Shown here: piece by piece, positions 24,101 through 39,100 of the stretch
Numbering within the stretch: the first letter of the stretch is position 1
Layout of the letters: every line of letters starts with the position of its first letter
Origin: Opisthorchis felineus
Lineage: Eukaryota > Platyhelminthes > Trematoda > Opisthorchiida > Opisthorchiidae
Length of the DNA stretch: 64,000 bases
Direction of reading: 5' to 3'
Assembly (NCBI GenBank): GCA_004794785.1
Contig: SJOL01008583.1
Span: 206,692-270,691 of the forward strand
Program-made: the position numbers and the translations under genes
The notes under the pieces: generated by a model
The model's input: only the letters and a program-made list of their open reading frames with translations
What the model was told of the DNA's origin: nothing
Databases searched by the model: none

Positions 24101-27100
24101 CGCCCTCCATTGCCTTTGGTCAGCGGCGCAACTCTATCATTAGGGTTTGTCTAGTTGAGTTAGTCGCACTGCACGAACTCATACCTAGTCAACTTTGGCG
24201 TATATGTGCTACTTTTATCCCCCTGCTGATGAGTGTGATGGGAACTGGCTCGTGGTTAGCCTTGATTTATTCATAAAGAATGCCCATCCTAAGCTCCTTT
24301 TCACCATGCTGAGTCTCTCGAAGTATGTTGAACGGGGAGTACGAAAGTGGTATTTACGACATTTTGGGACGGGGAAGCGCGGTGGCTGAATATCTCACCC
24401 AGCAGCTAACCAGAACGCTGTCTCGTGCAGCTAGACCCACTAACCAACTCTATCTTCAACTGAAAGGAAACTTCTGCAGCTTCATTTGTCATGTACAGAT
24501 TTGCACGCTTCCTTGGAGCATCCCTTATACTGTGCACAACGCTTTGAACATATACGTTGGTACATTGTTGTCGCCTGAATTCATGCTGGTATTGTGAAGC
24601 CTAAATGTTGCTCTCTTCTGTCACACACGATGAGTACAAACCACCCATCATTAACACCATTTACCAGATGCTACTGAAATCAATTACCACTTCCTGTTTA
24701 ATCGAAAGTGTCGTCCTGTGGCTCTATACTCCGAACCTATGCAGCTCCACTGTCTTGCTGTTACACACACCTGTGTGTGTGTGTGTATGCTGCCTCCATT
24801 CTCACTGGTGATGTTACATCACTCGCAACGGGCTACTTCCAGTCCTTGAAAATTTGACGAATTAATAGGGTTCGGTAGTTTACTGTTTGAATCAAACTAG
24901 GGAATTCAAAAGAACAATTCACTCAATCCGCCAGAACAAAGGATTTGAGTGGTACTTAGCCAGCGTGCTTCCAGTTAGTGGTGAGGGGGATCTTTTCGCA
25001 TCCTTGTTTAGCGATGAAGCCATCAGAAAACTGCCGTGTGAAGTCGGAAGTTCTTACCTTGGTGGTAGTCGGACGGAAAAATTCAGTGCCCGCCTGTTTT
25101 TTCCACCTTCAGCACCCAAATGGTGAAACTTGGTCTCATTGGGCGCGCTTACAATGCACTGCACATTGTCTTTCCACAGTTATAAGGCACGGCCTCCTGG
25201 TTGCATGATCCGGTAGTTTAGGCTGAAGCCAACGATTTCCTAGCGATATGAACAAAAAGCGGATGCTTGGTTTTGCAGCACGAACACATCGAGCACCGCA
25301 GGCAACAACGGCTTGATCAGTTTTTTTGTTTGTTTACGGATCGACTGAAATCAACGAAATGGTGGTTTTTGACTCGAAATCGGAGTAATCAGAACGAAGG
25401 GATGAGCTCAATAGAATCGTATGGAAGAGATAACAACGTAGGCCCACGCGACTGCCTTTCAAGGTCCGCTTCACGTGACCGTTCCTGCGCCTGAGAGGAG
25501 ACCCACGAAGATCTCTTCGATTTTGTGTTAGTTTCTTTATTTTTAGCTTGTCTGACTGAATGTTGGAAGACTGGATACTGCTCAGAGTTTCGGAGGCCGA
25601 GGGCTGGACTTTTTTTAAATTTTTTGTTTCTCATTTGGACTATTATAACTAAACAACACGCTCGTTTGACAGTAAAGCGCGCACTCAACGCTGCTGTCGT
25701 TCTCGCCAATGATGAGGATATTAGCTACCTAGCACCGTTCTTCAGGATACGCCAACAATTTTCTGTCTTGTTCAGTAATCTTCTGCATATTCGCTGTGTA
25801 TCTGGACTCGACAGCTGAGTGGACTATTTAGAAAACCGTGACTGTCTTCGCTTCCCTACTCACCCGTTGCGTACATATTTTTTACATCCATCCATCGTTT
25901 GTCTCACAATATCAGGGTCAAACTCCACTCCATTTGGCTGCTCGAGGTGCCCACAGAGATGCCATTTTCCTGCTCACAGCGACCTATGGTATGTCCCCCA
26001 CTTAATTCTTGTTTCGAACTTTTTTAATTGACACCCCAACAACTCAATACGCAATACTTCAGTTCTTCCTAATTCTCGTTTTTTAAAGTTTATATGTTAG
26101 TAAGTGGTTCCGTGCCTCTGCAATGGGACTTCATCAGGTGAGTGCTAATGCAGTATTTCAGCATTTCTATGCGATTCCCATCCGGCACGTGTGCCTGGCC
26201 AAGTTGTGAAACCTAATATGGTCCCACTTGTTTCTGTAGCCTGTTCGCGTCGAGATGTGCCAGTGTAGACCGTACATGAATTTGGGAGGATGGTGGTTTC
26301 GAGCTATGCATCTATACGCCATGAAGCGATAGTACAGGCGGAAAATCGCATTGCGAAGTTACGATTTTCCCGTGAATCGACTGACTTAAGGCATTCTGGC
26401 ATCCAATCGCATAAAAGACCTTGAGGTACTAATGCGAGCGATTATATAGACTGCATAAGTTGTGTACCTTTTGCCTCCTCATCAATTCTAAATCCTTAGC
26501 CCCCCCCCCATCACTATGCTCAAATTAGCAGGCTCATATTTACGAAGACTGGGAACTTATCTCGATGTTTTAATACAGCGCATGATTTCTCAGGTTTCGT
26601 GAGACTCATATTTTGCACCAATTTCCCACGAGCACCAACGCTACTATAAGATCGTTCGCTTGCTAGCTTCGCTGACGCCACTCGTTAGGATACTTAATGT
26701 GGGCTGTTTCATTGCGCGAAACTTTGATTTAGAGCTTGGTGCGATCCTGTAGCCAAGAGCTCAACCACAAGTTCAGTACACATTCTCATGTAAACAAGCC
26801 AACGGAGCGGAAGTTGTCTCAGCAGTGGAGATTTTTTTTGTCGAGACCGGTACACGTGGATTAAGCACAGTAGACTTTCTTTGTCAATTGGGTATTCTTA
26901 CCGTCGTCTTATTCTCATCTCTGCCGGATGTAAAGTGCGATAAGCGAAGACTACTTGAAGATCTTCACCGAGCGATCGTCGCCAGGAACAGCTAGTTACT
27001 TGCTAGTCCCGTTTTCTCTTGATGAAAGCGATAGGCCTTCTTACAACGGGCACAACTATCTGCTGAAAATCAAAATGCAGGTAAAACAAGAGAACACTTT

Positions 27101-30100
27101 GAAAATTCTCTAAGCCATGCGATAGTACTTCTCTTACCTACTTTTCAACGCCAGGGTATATGAATTTGAAGACCGATGACCTGCTTAGCCGATCGCCTCT
27201 TATAAGGGAAAGATAACGAACTACGAAAATCATGTGGGCCACCAATCAGTCCCACGCATGCTAATTTTTTACCGCCTCAAAGGTATGTAATCGCAGTTGA
27301 TGTATCATTGAACTCTGGCTCCCTAAGTTGTGGTTGGTGTCGAGTAACCGTGGCACTTGCATAGAACTCGGGTAGCCGTGGGAGAAATGTTTAATACGGA
27401 AGATAAGTAACAGAATGAGAGGGTTTGTGACAATATCTTAGTGCTATCGCCTTGATGTATGACATCTTTAAGATTTAAACATGTACTTCTGTCACTATGA
27501 CCGCAAGGTTACCAACGACCACTAGGAATACTCTGGAAGTTCATCTAGAGGGTGCATAATAATAGCAGGCAAATATGCCGATCACCGTCCATCTTGAGGA
27601 TAAGGAGTCATGGTAATCGCTAGAAACGTGTGTACCTTGAACTCAACATTCTCCACGGATGGCTCCATTGGTTTTAGAGGCGATAGGCAAGCAACTCACG
27701 TTGCTTCGTGGGTGATGCCGGCAATTTTCGGATGAACCTATCTCATACTGGGGATAACGAGTCTGTCTTTATCCCAAATTTCTCTTCTGATTGCCTGGCA
27801 CTTTAGTGGGGTACCAGGGTCCCTACCTTAACCTTCTCTCACTAATCCTCTGGATAGAGCACACCTTTAGAAAGAGCATAAGTTTGGTAGTTCCCGGCGG
27901 TGTTGCCTACTTCCTCCGAGGCCCAGTGCCAAGCTGCTGTTTTTGACAGTTCAGCTACTGTTTTCATGTATCTGAGCCCCCCACATGTCTGTACCACGCC
28001 TATTCCTTCGGCTAATTTGCTTACAATGGATAGGTTTGTCGTCGTTTGTTTTACTGCTACACGCAGTAACTGCTAGGAATGTATTGTCGTTGGGTGGCGC
28101 AGTGAGACCATTCCACCGACACGGAAACGCGGGTAGTAACCACTTTCCGTAGACAGATTTTATCAATGAATGTTGTTTGTTTTGTCGACTATACCCGGAA
28201 CGTATCGTTTCATTTGTCACCCGTAGTTTAAGCATGCAGGCACTTCAGAGACTACAGCCCGCTTGCTTCATACATTACATGCTTATCGGTAGGGTTTCTG
28301 GCCTCGGAAACCGAGGCCATATGACTAACCAATTCTTGTAACTGTTCTCCTCTTGACCTATGTGGCCTGTCACTCAACACGGTAAGATTCCTTCAAGTTT
28401 TTTTTCACGAAACTAAGTCCAGGATTATGCGCAACTCCCGGACTAATATACAACTGTTTTGACTCACACCTGAGCACACAACATGTTAAAACTAATCAGT
28501 CATTCGTCCTTCGGATGGTGAGCCTATTTCAATGCCGCTGACATCAAGGTGCCTTTTGTGCTCACTTTGATCCGTAAGTTGCAAACAGTATATTGTGTTG
28601 AAATTGCAACTCCTCGAAAAACCCAACGCATATCGTATTTGTTAATCATACTGTTTCATGTTCAAGCGATTTTAGTAGGTGCTAAAACATCAATTATTGA
28701 CCGCATCAATGAGTAACTAGAATCTGTAAATGAAATTGGAATTTGCTAAATGGTTTGCTTTTTTAGAATCCGCGTTTTGACATTGGCGGAGATAATGGAT
28801 GTTTCAGAACCCAAAAATTACAACGGTCCCACATATCCGTTGCAGTTTAGAGATCAGTTTTGTGCACTAATCACTTCTGTCTCAAAGAGTCTGGATCTTA
28901 CCGTGGTATGACGCTTTGTGTGCCTCCGTGAATATTGGGCTGTACTGGGTGGTGTCCGTGCAACATCCACACCCTCTCATACCAGATTGGTCAATGATTA
29001 GGGGTCTGACCAATACAGTCCCCTTGCCTTGCAAGTTGGGGGTTGGAACGTGTGTGGCGACTTGTCCTATAAGAATGGCAATGCACTTGCATTTTGGGCC
29101 AAACACCGCTGCCTTGCGGTCAGGATTTGGTCGAGGACACTAATTGTTCTCCTGTCCAGGTGTGGGCGCCCTGGCAGTATCCCCACCCACGTACAACCAT
29201 GACACAACTAACAATATTCTCATGCCATATTGGCCGTCGCGTGGTGTCACCAACCGGGTCGTCTTACTTAATGCATACATTAGGGCAGGTGGGCGACAAC
29301 ATGCTCCAGCTGACGCCTCCTCTCTTACACTTTCACTTATTCCCTCTTACACCCTACCCTACGTCGGTTTGAGTACTCTCTCCACAGGTGCAACTTCAGT
29401 AACAACCCTAACCACTTCGAAGACCGTTTTCAAACCCCGAAACCGGCGTACTTGGCTACTTTTCATGTTCTCACACTGAAACAAGCACGATAACAAGCGG
29501 CTCTTGCTCGTACGCTGGATTCCGTCTGCGTTGATATATGCTGTTTTTCAGAAATAAGGATACAGGACGCAAGCAGTGTTATTAAACTGGGTTCCAGCAG
29601 CGCACCTTTGGTGATACAGAGGCCGCCACAGCTGGATATGCTGAGGTGGGTATTGTATTGAGCGACCGAGCGGAAGCGTCTCTACTTATTGGATAGCCAG
29701 TGATAGTCGCCTTTGCGCGGTTCGTTTGGCAACGTCTGTGAGAGCATCTCGAAAAAGTGAAGTCCATCGCTCCCTGTTTGTTGCTTCTGCTTATGCCCCA
29801 GTGGCGTGTAGCCTTGAATCTGCTAAAGACAGTTTTTATGACGCTCTAGGTGCTCTTTTACGACAGGCTAAAAGCTCAGACATTGTTGTAGCTGCTGGTG
29901 ACACGAACGCCCGGGTAAGCACTACTGAGACCCAATTGGGTGGTCGTCTTGTTGCATACGAGACGCACGGACAATGGAAAGCGCGTGCTTCATACGTGTG
30001 CGGATGGCAAACTGTTCCTTTGCATTATCAATTTCCGGAATAGCGGAAGCCGCTTGACAACGTGGTGCCCATCAACGAGACAGCCCCGAATCTAAATGGA

Positions 30101-33100
30101 ACACATTGCCGTTAGTTACAGGTAGCGAGGGTCGATCGCCACCTGCCGCTCCTTCTGGAACACCAGCATGGACTCTGAGCATACACTTGTACGCTACTGC
30201 TTTTCATTGCGCTTTTCAGATCTACGCAAAACGTGCACACCTGGCTTAGCCATTGAGAAGCCAATGAAACCGGAAATCAAACGAAGCTATCAGAATTGGC
30301 TCTTCGAACGCCTGCAGGACGGTCCAATATCGGATATAAATGGCCACCTGAAAAAAATATCCAAAGCGCTACTCAGAGCCGGAACCAACTATATCCAAAC
30401 ATTGGATCTCTGGTAGGACCGCGTCTTTGCCGGAGGCCCGGCGACAGATTCCCCCTGCCACAACTCCACTCGACGCTAGGTGAAATTGAGTGTTCTTTCA
30501 GACTGAGGGGCTTGGTGGACCCGAAACGTCTAAGTGAAAGATACCAAGAATGTTGGAAACATCCGCAGGTTGTTCTACGCGACTCCTTCGACTGGTCCTC
30601 GGAAGCCTCTTGTCAACGAAACTAGCAGGGACCGGAATGGCTCTCTGATATCCAGCAAAGGAGAACGTTTGGACCGCTCGGTACAGTAATTCGGACAATT
30701 CAGTTGGCCACCTGCTGCCTCCACTCCGGACTGCCGGCCTTCAACAGAAAGGTGGGCTGTGATCTTGGAATCCCAGAAGTGTCAGAGTGTATACTCCTAG
30801 TCAAGCATCATCGAGCTCCTAGTCCTGACGGCCTTCTACCCGCTCTATTCAAGGATGACAGCGAATTTCTTAGTCGTTGTTTCTATAGCCTATTTGGGTC
30901 TATCTGGGAGAATGAGACCGTCATAGACAACTGGGGAGAGTCGGTAATAGTGCCCTATTTCAAAAAAGGTACTCGCGGTGAACGTACTAACTACAGGGGT
31001 TTCAGTTTGACCCCTGTTGTAACAAAACTCCCGGCGTCACTGGTTCTTCGTCGTCCTACGACGGCACGCGAAGCATCCACCCGTGAGCATCAAGCAGGAT
31101 TTCGACCAGGTAGAGGCTGCGTGGACCACGTCTTCACACTGGGCCAGGTGTTAGAACGATGCCCTACATACAGACGACCCATAATCTTGGTGTTCCTTGA
31201 CTTAAAGTTTGCGTTTGACTCTGTCGATCGGTCAGTGTTGTTAAGCACACTTGCTGAACATGGTATGCCCCAGAAGTTTGTGAACATAGTCCGGTCCCTA
31301 TGTTCACGTGCTTCTAAACGTGAGAGTGTATGATGAGCTCTCTACACATAAAAAGTGGCATCTTACAAGGATTTCCATTTTCTCCGTACTTGTTCAGTTT
31401 CCGCATTGATGAACTGATTAGGCGAACGCTGGAAGGTCTTCAAAACCGCACCGTTCGTATAGTTTTTCGTAAGAACCTTGTCGATTTGGGGTTAGCATTC
31501 GGCATCGCTGTTATATTTGAAGACCAACGCGAAGCACAAGCCCTGTTGAATAGATTGACCACCGTCGTACCATCTTTAGGCATGTGACTTGCACCTTCAA
31601 AGTACAAAGTCATGCTTCAAAACGTACAGTCTTTGAACATACTCCTCACAATTCAAGCAGATGCATTGGAGTTTGTGGAGAATTTTACATACCTCTAGTT
31701 CTATTAACTCTGATGCGAATATGTGTGATGAAGTCAGTGCAAGTATCTCAAAGGCCCGAATGACGTTTGCTAATTCGTGTGACTTGTGGCGTGAAACAGG
31801 CATATCACTGGGTCTTAAGCGTCGCGCTTACCCGGCTACAGTAAGGGCTTTGTTGTTGTTTGGTTGCGAAACATGGCCTCTACGGACAGATGATGCGAGA
31901 CCCGACCTAAAGCTGCCACCATTACGTGGTGGTCGGACTTGAGTGCTGTAATGATCCCGCGGGCTACACTGGCTGGAACTTCGTCCCACAAGGTGCAACC
32001 ATGTCAGGAAGGCCAGAGGGGAGCAGTCAGACCAAGAGCAGCGAGACCCCGTACTACGAGTAATCGTGCTACGAGGCGGTCTGGGGTAAATTCGTACTGT
32101 CCTCTACGATAAGAGTGTGAAGGCTGTAAGGTGTTTCCCCCAAGCGACCAGCATATCGATATTCATGGAAGTAGCGATGTTGCCTTCCCCCGAGGAAAGA
32201 CGCCTTAGAAAAGGTTGGCCCTAAAAACCGCACACTCTGGTCGCCCAACGGTTGACCGTGATCACCGAGATACTTTTAAAACCATAGAGTCCGGTACTGT
32301 TCAAAAGGCACCTGCTGTGCGCATCCGCATCCGGAGTGAGAGAGTAATGCCTCCCTGCGCCCTCGGGTTAGGTCGACCCCTTGCAGCCGAGCAGGTCAGA
32401 CTGTTGAGTCGTTAGTTCAGGGCAGGGTCCCCAAAGAAAACGTCACTGCCCGCTGCCTCGCGGGTCAAAGGCTAGGGGCAGGGTCTCCGAATAAAATCCT
32501 ACATCTTCCCACTGCCTTGTAGGTCAGACTTTTGAGTCAAAGGCTCAAAGTTGGGTGCCTCAACCAAACCCCCTTTTTCGGCCCGGGCAACCGGGAAGTA
32601 TCGTTTGCCCGCACAGTTCTGTGTCCACCGATGTCCCTCCCGAACCTCTTCCCACCACACAAGCAAATGTCGCTGGGTCATTTGACTGTCAGTTATCTGA
32701 CCGAAGGGCCTTATGCTCCCCGCTGCCCATAAACAATAAACAAAATAACAACTTGCTAAATCCATGAGATCTTTTCTACATAGGAGCTTTTAACGTCCGT
32801 ACTCTACGTCAAATTGGCAGACAAGTAATACTCGCTGAAACCTTGTACTCTCTTAAAATTGATGTATACTGTGTATTCGAAACACGCATACAAGACCCAA
32901 GCGTGGTTATGCATTTCAGAACTCCAAGGACGAACTCAGGTTTTTCACATTTCTTCCTTCGTGTGTCTGGTGGTCCAGAAGCGATGACCCGAGGAATATA
33001 TATGGTGTGGGAGTGGTACTCAGCCCCAGAGCTGAACGCGCTTTGCTGGATTGGATCCCAGTGAACAGTCGTCTTTGCGCCGTCCGTTTATCCAGCTCAA

Positions 33101-36100
33101 TCGAGCTCAGCGCCTCGGTATAAAAAGGGGTGCCTGTTTGTAGTGTCGGCTTATGCCCCAACGGACTGCAGTTCTGACGCTGAGAAAGATACCTTATATC
33201 AAGAGTTATCCGGGTTCATTCAAGCAAGAAGCACTGACATTGTGATCCTTGAGGGCGACATGAATACCCAAGTCGGTCGTCTGAGCTCCTTGGAATCACA
33301 TTTGGGCGGTCGATTCGGAGTCGATGCTCGCCGCACAGACAACGCAGAGCGACTTCTTCAGTTGTGTGCTGATCATGAATTGTTTCTGGCCAGTACGAAC
33401 TTTCAGCATAAGCGTTCGCATCGCGTGATCTGGTGGCCATCAACTTCAAATCAACCGTGGACCCAGTTGGATCACGTGGCAATCAGCCAGCGGTGGAGAG
33501 CTACAATTCAAGACCACCGTTTCTTCTGGGGCACAGCTTGATTCCGATCACGCTATGGTGGGTGCACGCCTGACAGTTCGTTTCCCCTCAGGCCCTCACA
33601 AGTCACCAAGAGGCATGCCAACCCACCATCTTCGAAAAACTACCATACCTCGAAAGCATTGATCTGAGTTAGCCCAACAACTCTCCGCAGTAAACCAATA
33701 CTGTACTGGTAGTGAGCATGTGGATTACGCTTGGCAAAATGTGAAAGGAGCTACGCTAGCGTCGTTCACTGCTGTCTGTTCGACTTCTCCGATTCGATCA
33801 CAAGATCACTGGATGTCGTCGAAATCGCTATCCACGATTGATGCCAGGAAATCTATGCCAGTGTACGGCGGATACTACTGGTGGGGCATGCGAGTAGTAT
33901 GTTGTTTTCTCAAAGCTCCACTCCGCATCTAATAAAAGATGAGGTTTATCACGGAACTTGTGGAACTGATTTGCAGCGTTCGTTTACAGTGGCGTGACAG
34001 TCAACGAATATACACGAAAGTTCAGGAAGAAGCCTGAGGATGTTCAGTTTTTGAAAACTATGTGCATATGAGACGTTTACTTTCCTGTCCAATAGTTTGT
34101 AACTGTTTAGTTGGTGTTTGCTAATAAACTACTTCGGGGCGAAGGGCTTTCCTCCTTACACCAGTAGGCAACGAACAGACGGCCCGCGCAAATCCTCAAA
34201 AGCCAAATAGTGAAGAGCCTAAGGAAAGACTGATAGGTCTGGTGGACATCGAAAGCTCGGGAGCTGGAGAAGGCTTTTGCTACCGGAAACAGCCATGCCT
34301 TATACCAACTAATGCGATCGACTGGCCCCAGGAAAGCAACCGTCAGTGAAACTATAAGTGAAAAAGGCGGCTCATGAACCCACTCGCAAAAACGTCGACT
34401 GGAAAGATGGACCGAACACTTCGAAGAACAGTTTAGCTGGCCTCCTGCAACCCAGTCTGTGGAGAAAGTGTGCACGGGCGAATGGAATGTAAACCTTAAT
34501 CGCCCGTCGGAAGAAGAAATAAGGTACGGAATATCAGTACTGAAACGTGATAAGGCACCAGAACCGGGCGGTCTGTATCCAGCCCTTTTCAAAGAAGAAG
34601 GAGAACCCCTGGTGACTCATCTAACAAAGCATTTTGGTGCTATGTGGAACGAAGAGTGCCTGCAGAATGGGGCATGTCGACAGTTATTCATTTCTTCAAA
34701 AAGGTACGCGAGCGCTGTGTGAAAACCACCGTGGCATCAGCCTGGTAGCTGTGGCATCGAAGGTGCTCTCTGGTCTTATCCTTCGACAGTTGACTGATCA
34801 CAGGGGGAGGCAGATCCGCGAAAACCAAGCTGGGTTCCGTTCTGCAAGAGGATGCATCGATCACATCTTCACCCTCCGACAGATTATGGAACAGCGACAC
34901 TGCTCCCAGCAACCAACAGTGGTGTTCCTCTATCTGAAAGCTGCCTTTGGCTCTGTGGACCACCAGGCACTATGGCAGTGTCTGTGGAGCAAAGGTGTCC
35001 CCCATAAATTCTTGACCCTTCTTAAGGCGCTGTACGCCTACTCCCGTGGCCGTGTAAAGGTCTACAGGAAGCTCTCGCCTGAGTTCACTACATCAAGTGG
35101 TGTCTCAGACAAGTCCTTTTTCACCTTTCTTTTTCAACTTCGTCATTGATACGATTATGGAAGACTCACTATCAGCCCCTAATGCCTGTGGGGTCGAAGT
35201 TCTCCCAGGGCGTCCGCTCACAGATAGCAAGTACGCAGACGACATAACCCTTCTTGGATCTGATGCCGTGGTAATGCAAACAATATTGAATAATCTAAAT
35301 AATTCTGCCTCAAGAGTTGGCATGCGCTTCACACCTGCAAAGTGCTCCTGAAAGACTGGATAGGCTCGAAACATAGCCTCATGCTTGCGGATGAACCGAT
35401 TGAGCTAGTAGACAAGTTTGTCTACCTGGGCAGCTGTACCAGTCCCGGTGGTCTCGCGAATGATGATTTTTCCATCCGGATTGGGAAGGCCAGAGCATCT
35501 TTTGTGAACGTAGGCGTGACATCAGCTTATCCGTCAAGGGTCGAGTTTACAATGCTTCGGTGGGATCCATATTGCTATACGGGTCAGAAACCTGGCCCCT
35601 GCGCCCGAAGCCGTCAAAAGACTTTCAGTGTTTGACCATCTATGTCTTCAGAGCATTGCCCGAGTCTGGTAGGAACACCGTATCAGCAGTGCTGAAATAC
35701 ATCGAATGGTATTCGGAAGAAATAATTTACCCACTATAGATGAACTGATAACACTGCATAAGTTGCGCTGGCTTGGCCACGTGTTCCGTATGCCAGTCGA
35801 ACGACTTCTCGAAGGATTCTTTTTGAAGGGTGAAAACGAGCCAAGTCAAAGAATGACTTGGTAGCGAAGTGTGAAAGTCATTATCAACAAACTCAACTGC
35901 GCTGGTCATTGCCGTCTCCCTGGATGGGGACCCCGAGACGGGCCAAATTAATGGTTGGAGACATTGTCAGACATGGCCCAGTCGCGCCCTCAATGGTGCT
36001 CGTGCATCCAACCTATTGCTATCAGTGCATAGCTCCGTTCCTAATCAACTCACTTAAAAGTTCACCGACAACTCTGCATTTACCTTTCTCGCCTCCAATG

Positions 36101-39100
36101 CGGAGGTACCTACCCCACTTCCCCAAATCATCGGCGAACGAAACTACAACCACTGTGCGACAAGTACGCAGTTCTTACAGCTGATGATGTGAGGCTTCTT
36201 CAAATTTGCGACCACCGATACCTCAGAAGCGTTGCTGATATCGGACGGTGTCAACGAATTCGTAACGAGGAAATTAGAAAACGAGTATTTTGTTGTGCAG
36301 TAGGTACTTCAGTCGCGGAAAACATACAGCCCCGTCGACTACGATGGCTCGGCCATGTTCTACGAATGCCGAAACACCTTGTACCGAGACGAGCCTTCTC
36401 CTTGCCTGCTTCAGAATGGCGGAAACCGCGAGGTGGATGAATGAATCGGTGGATGGGTGTGAAAGAGATTAAGAGAGTTTATGCCGTTTGTGCGGTCCGC
36501 CTTCAAGGATGGGGTCCCCGTGACCCTTCCTTGGTTAGAGACATTGCAAGAAATGACGACTGATCGATGTCAGTGGCGTTCGTGCTGTCAGTTTCTTTCC
36601 CGATTGTCTGATTGAGCGCTTGGAGGTATAGGCACCTCAGAACGCTTGACATAGGTCAGCACCAGGTCCCCTCCCTCACCCACTGTTTGTCTCATCTTTT
36701 CACTCTAAGGCTTTAAATATAATTAGATGAACTTTATGGTTGTACGGAAGTATCTACACGGATGTTTTTGTCTGTGATGATGCAGTTCTATCGACAACAT
36801 CGTCAACTATGGTCACTCAGCTATCTGCTACGCATACCGAATGGTCATCTCCCTAAAGACTGTTGTCCTTCCTGCTGCGGGCTAGACAATGTGTGGCCTG
36901 GCAGAAGGATGTGAAAAAGTTCAAGAAGAATTCGGGTTTTGTTGTTTCGATCCGCTTTTCAGGGTAGGTTGCACGTGCTCATCCCTGCGCTTGGCTGGTG
37001 ACGTTGCAGGAAATGGCAGCTAAGAGGTTTCAGTGGCGTTCGTGCTCAGTCTCCGTTGAGACTGTGTTTGTGTTTGTAGATGCAGGTGCTTCAGGATGCT
37101 CTTGGTAGGCTTGCATCCAAGTCTGTTTCCGGGCCACTCCTTTTTTCACTGAAGCCGTGGTTGTACGCCAGTGAAGCATCAGTGTCAGCGATTATGCCTC
37201 CGACGTACATGAGTGAAGAGTTTGGATTATACACCTTTTCGTTTGTTTAATGAATATTTAACTCATCGTATATCATGCGGTTTATAAATGCATAAGAATA
37301 GCACGACACTCCTTCCCACTGGTGACGTGCTCTCCAATACGACGGTCGCTTTTCTTTCCGATACGATTATCTCCGAAATACACCCTATTTTAAACTGGAA
37401 TGCCTCCGACTGTCTGCCGTTAATGAAAGTCAACCCGCGTACGTGGTGTCAGCGTATGACTGACAGAGAAATGGAACCCGGAGACGTGTGCACACCGGAC
37501 AACAGACAGACAGCGAGCAAAACAAAAGCGTGGGTCACTAGGCTCTCCTCGTTACGATTTCGGAACATACAACCGGATTTGGGGACCGGATAGAAAATGG
37601 GGACGATTCAGAAAATCTGACATAAAATTATGTTCTGTGTCGAGAATTTTCAACGATCCCTAGTCTAGATTATTAGGACTAGTAATCCTGGTTCCTGGTT
37701 GTTCCATCGCTTGGGCAACTGACAGCTGTTGATTGACCCCTTGTTTGTGTAAGGTGATTTTTACACTTTCTGCTGGGGGCTTGAAACTATTCATTGATCT
37801 GTACGCCAAAAGCTCAATTTTATTTGTCAGTACTCTGTCTGTTCAGCGGAATTTTACAAACCATCTGTTGCATTGCATTCCGATTGAAGGTGCTGATCCT
37901 GGACTTTACGATAACAATGGTCGAATCCCTCGGGCCTACTTACCGGACACAGATGTTGGTGTCGAATTAAAAAGTAAGCTTCCTGAAGTCTTGAAGGTGC
38001 TGTCTACTCAGGAGAAATCCTATCTCATGGTCGCTCTACGCTCACAGAGGTAACAGTTGTGCGCATCTTCAGATATTGTCCTACACGCAGTCATTATTTC
38101 GCTGCTTCACTCTGCACGTCGATGCATGTCCGTAAAAGCTTTCCGTCGAAAGTGCATCTTCGTGCAGTATATTTGTTACACCATTTCGCCGACTGCATTC
38201 ATTACGCACTATTGTGTACTTTATCGTGCTTGCAACACTGTCGTGCGGTGCCCCATTGTTAACTTTATCTGTGTGTATGCATCTATTCAGCATGAGTGAT
38301 GAGTAGTTTGTCGTTTTACGTTTTACGTTTAAGAATACGAAACCTCGCTGTTGCAGAAAACTATGCACTGATGATGATAGAAGGGCTACTCGATCGGCCC
38401 CTTGGGTGCTAGGCTGAACTCAAATTTTCCAACCCTCGTGCGTTGTAACCAGTTCAGGCCGAGTCAGAGCACCACAAAAACCGACGTCCCCTGCGTTGGA
38501 CGGCGATCTAGTTTGCTGTTTTAGGTGTTCGTCGAAAATATACCGGGAGATTTCTTTTAACATAGCCACCTCCGTTCAATAGCACTTTGGCTGAATGAAG
38601 TGAAACTTGTTTAAGCAGAATTACTCCCGAAGTAAAAATCAAGCGACGATGAGGTTGCGTTTCGCCTTCCGTGCAGTTGGTTAGTGAATGTCTAAGGGTT
38701 TGAGTGACAATCTATCGGGTATTTGTAGAACACGTCCTCATGAAAATAAATGATCAGCAGTCCTTAAAAAAAACCCTATTCTAATTCTCCTTGTTTACAG
38801 AAACTTTCAAGACAACAAGAGTGCTGTTGTTGACCGGCAAGAACAAAGAACGTAAGTTTCTTCGATATTCAACCCACCCATCACTGAATGATTGGCATAT
38901 CATGAATGGTTCATCTGGCACGAAAATGTGGGACAGTTCGCTGCAAAGCTTCGTTCATGTGTGGAATTATTTCGACGCAGCTGTCATCCATCTTCCAGAA
39001 AGCAAGGGACTAAGTTACACTACAAAAAGCTGTCTCTCACATTGCTGGTTCAGCTATAATGTTCTTTCGGTGCACATTAGAAGCCTTCGACCAAAACAAT

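Larger units (their letters stand above)
31950..36150 (+). mobile_element. RTE-B LINE copy, 5' UTR to RT C-terminus
   Basis: It directly follows the RTE-A copy. The 5' untranslated region is about 31950-32770, with TGAGTCA at 32533. Endonuclease follows at 32780-33560: [64 protein letters not shown] linker runs to 34450. RT lies at 34450-35440 with [38 protein letters not shown], a changed palm motif [14 protein letters not shown] and an intact YADDITLL box. The C-terminal domain ends near 36150 ([21 protein letters not shown]). Several frameshifts and stops occur. This is the most complete RTE-B copy in the window. Confidence 0.8.
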
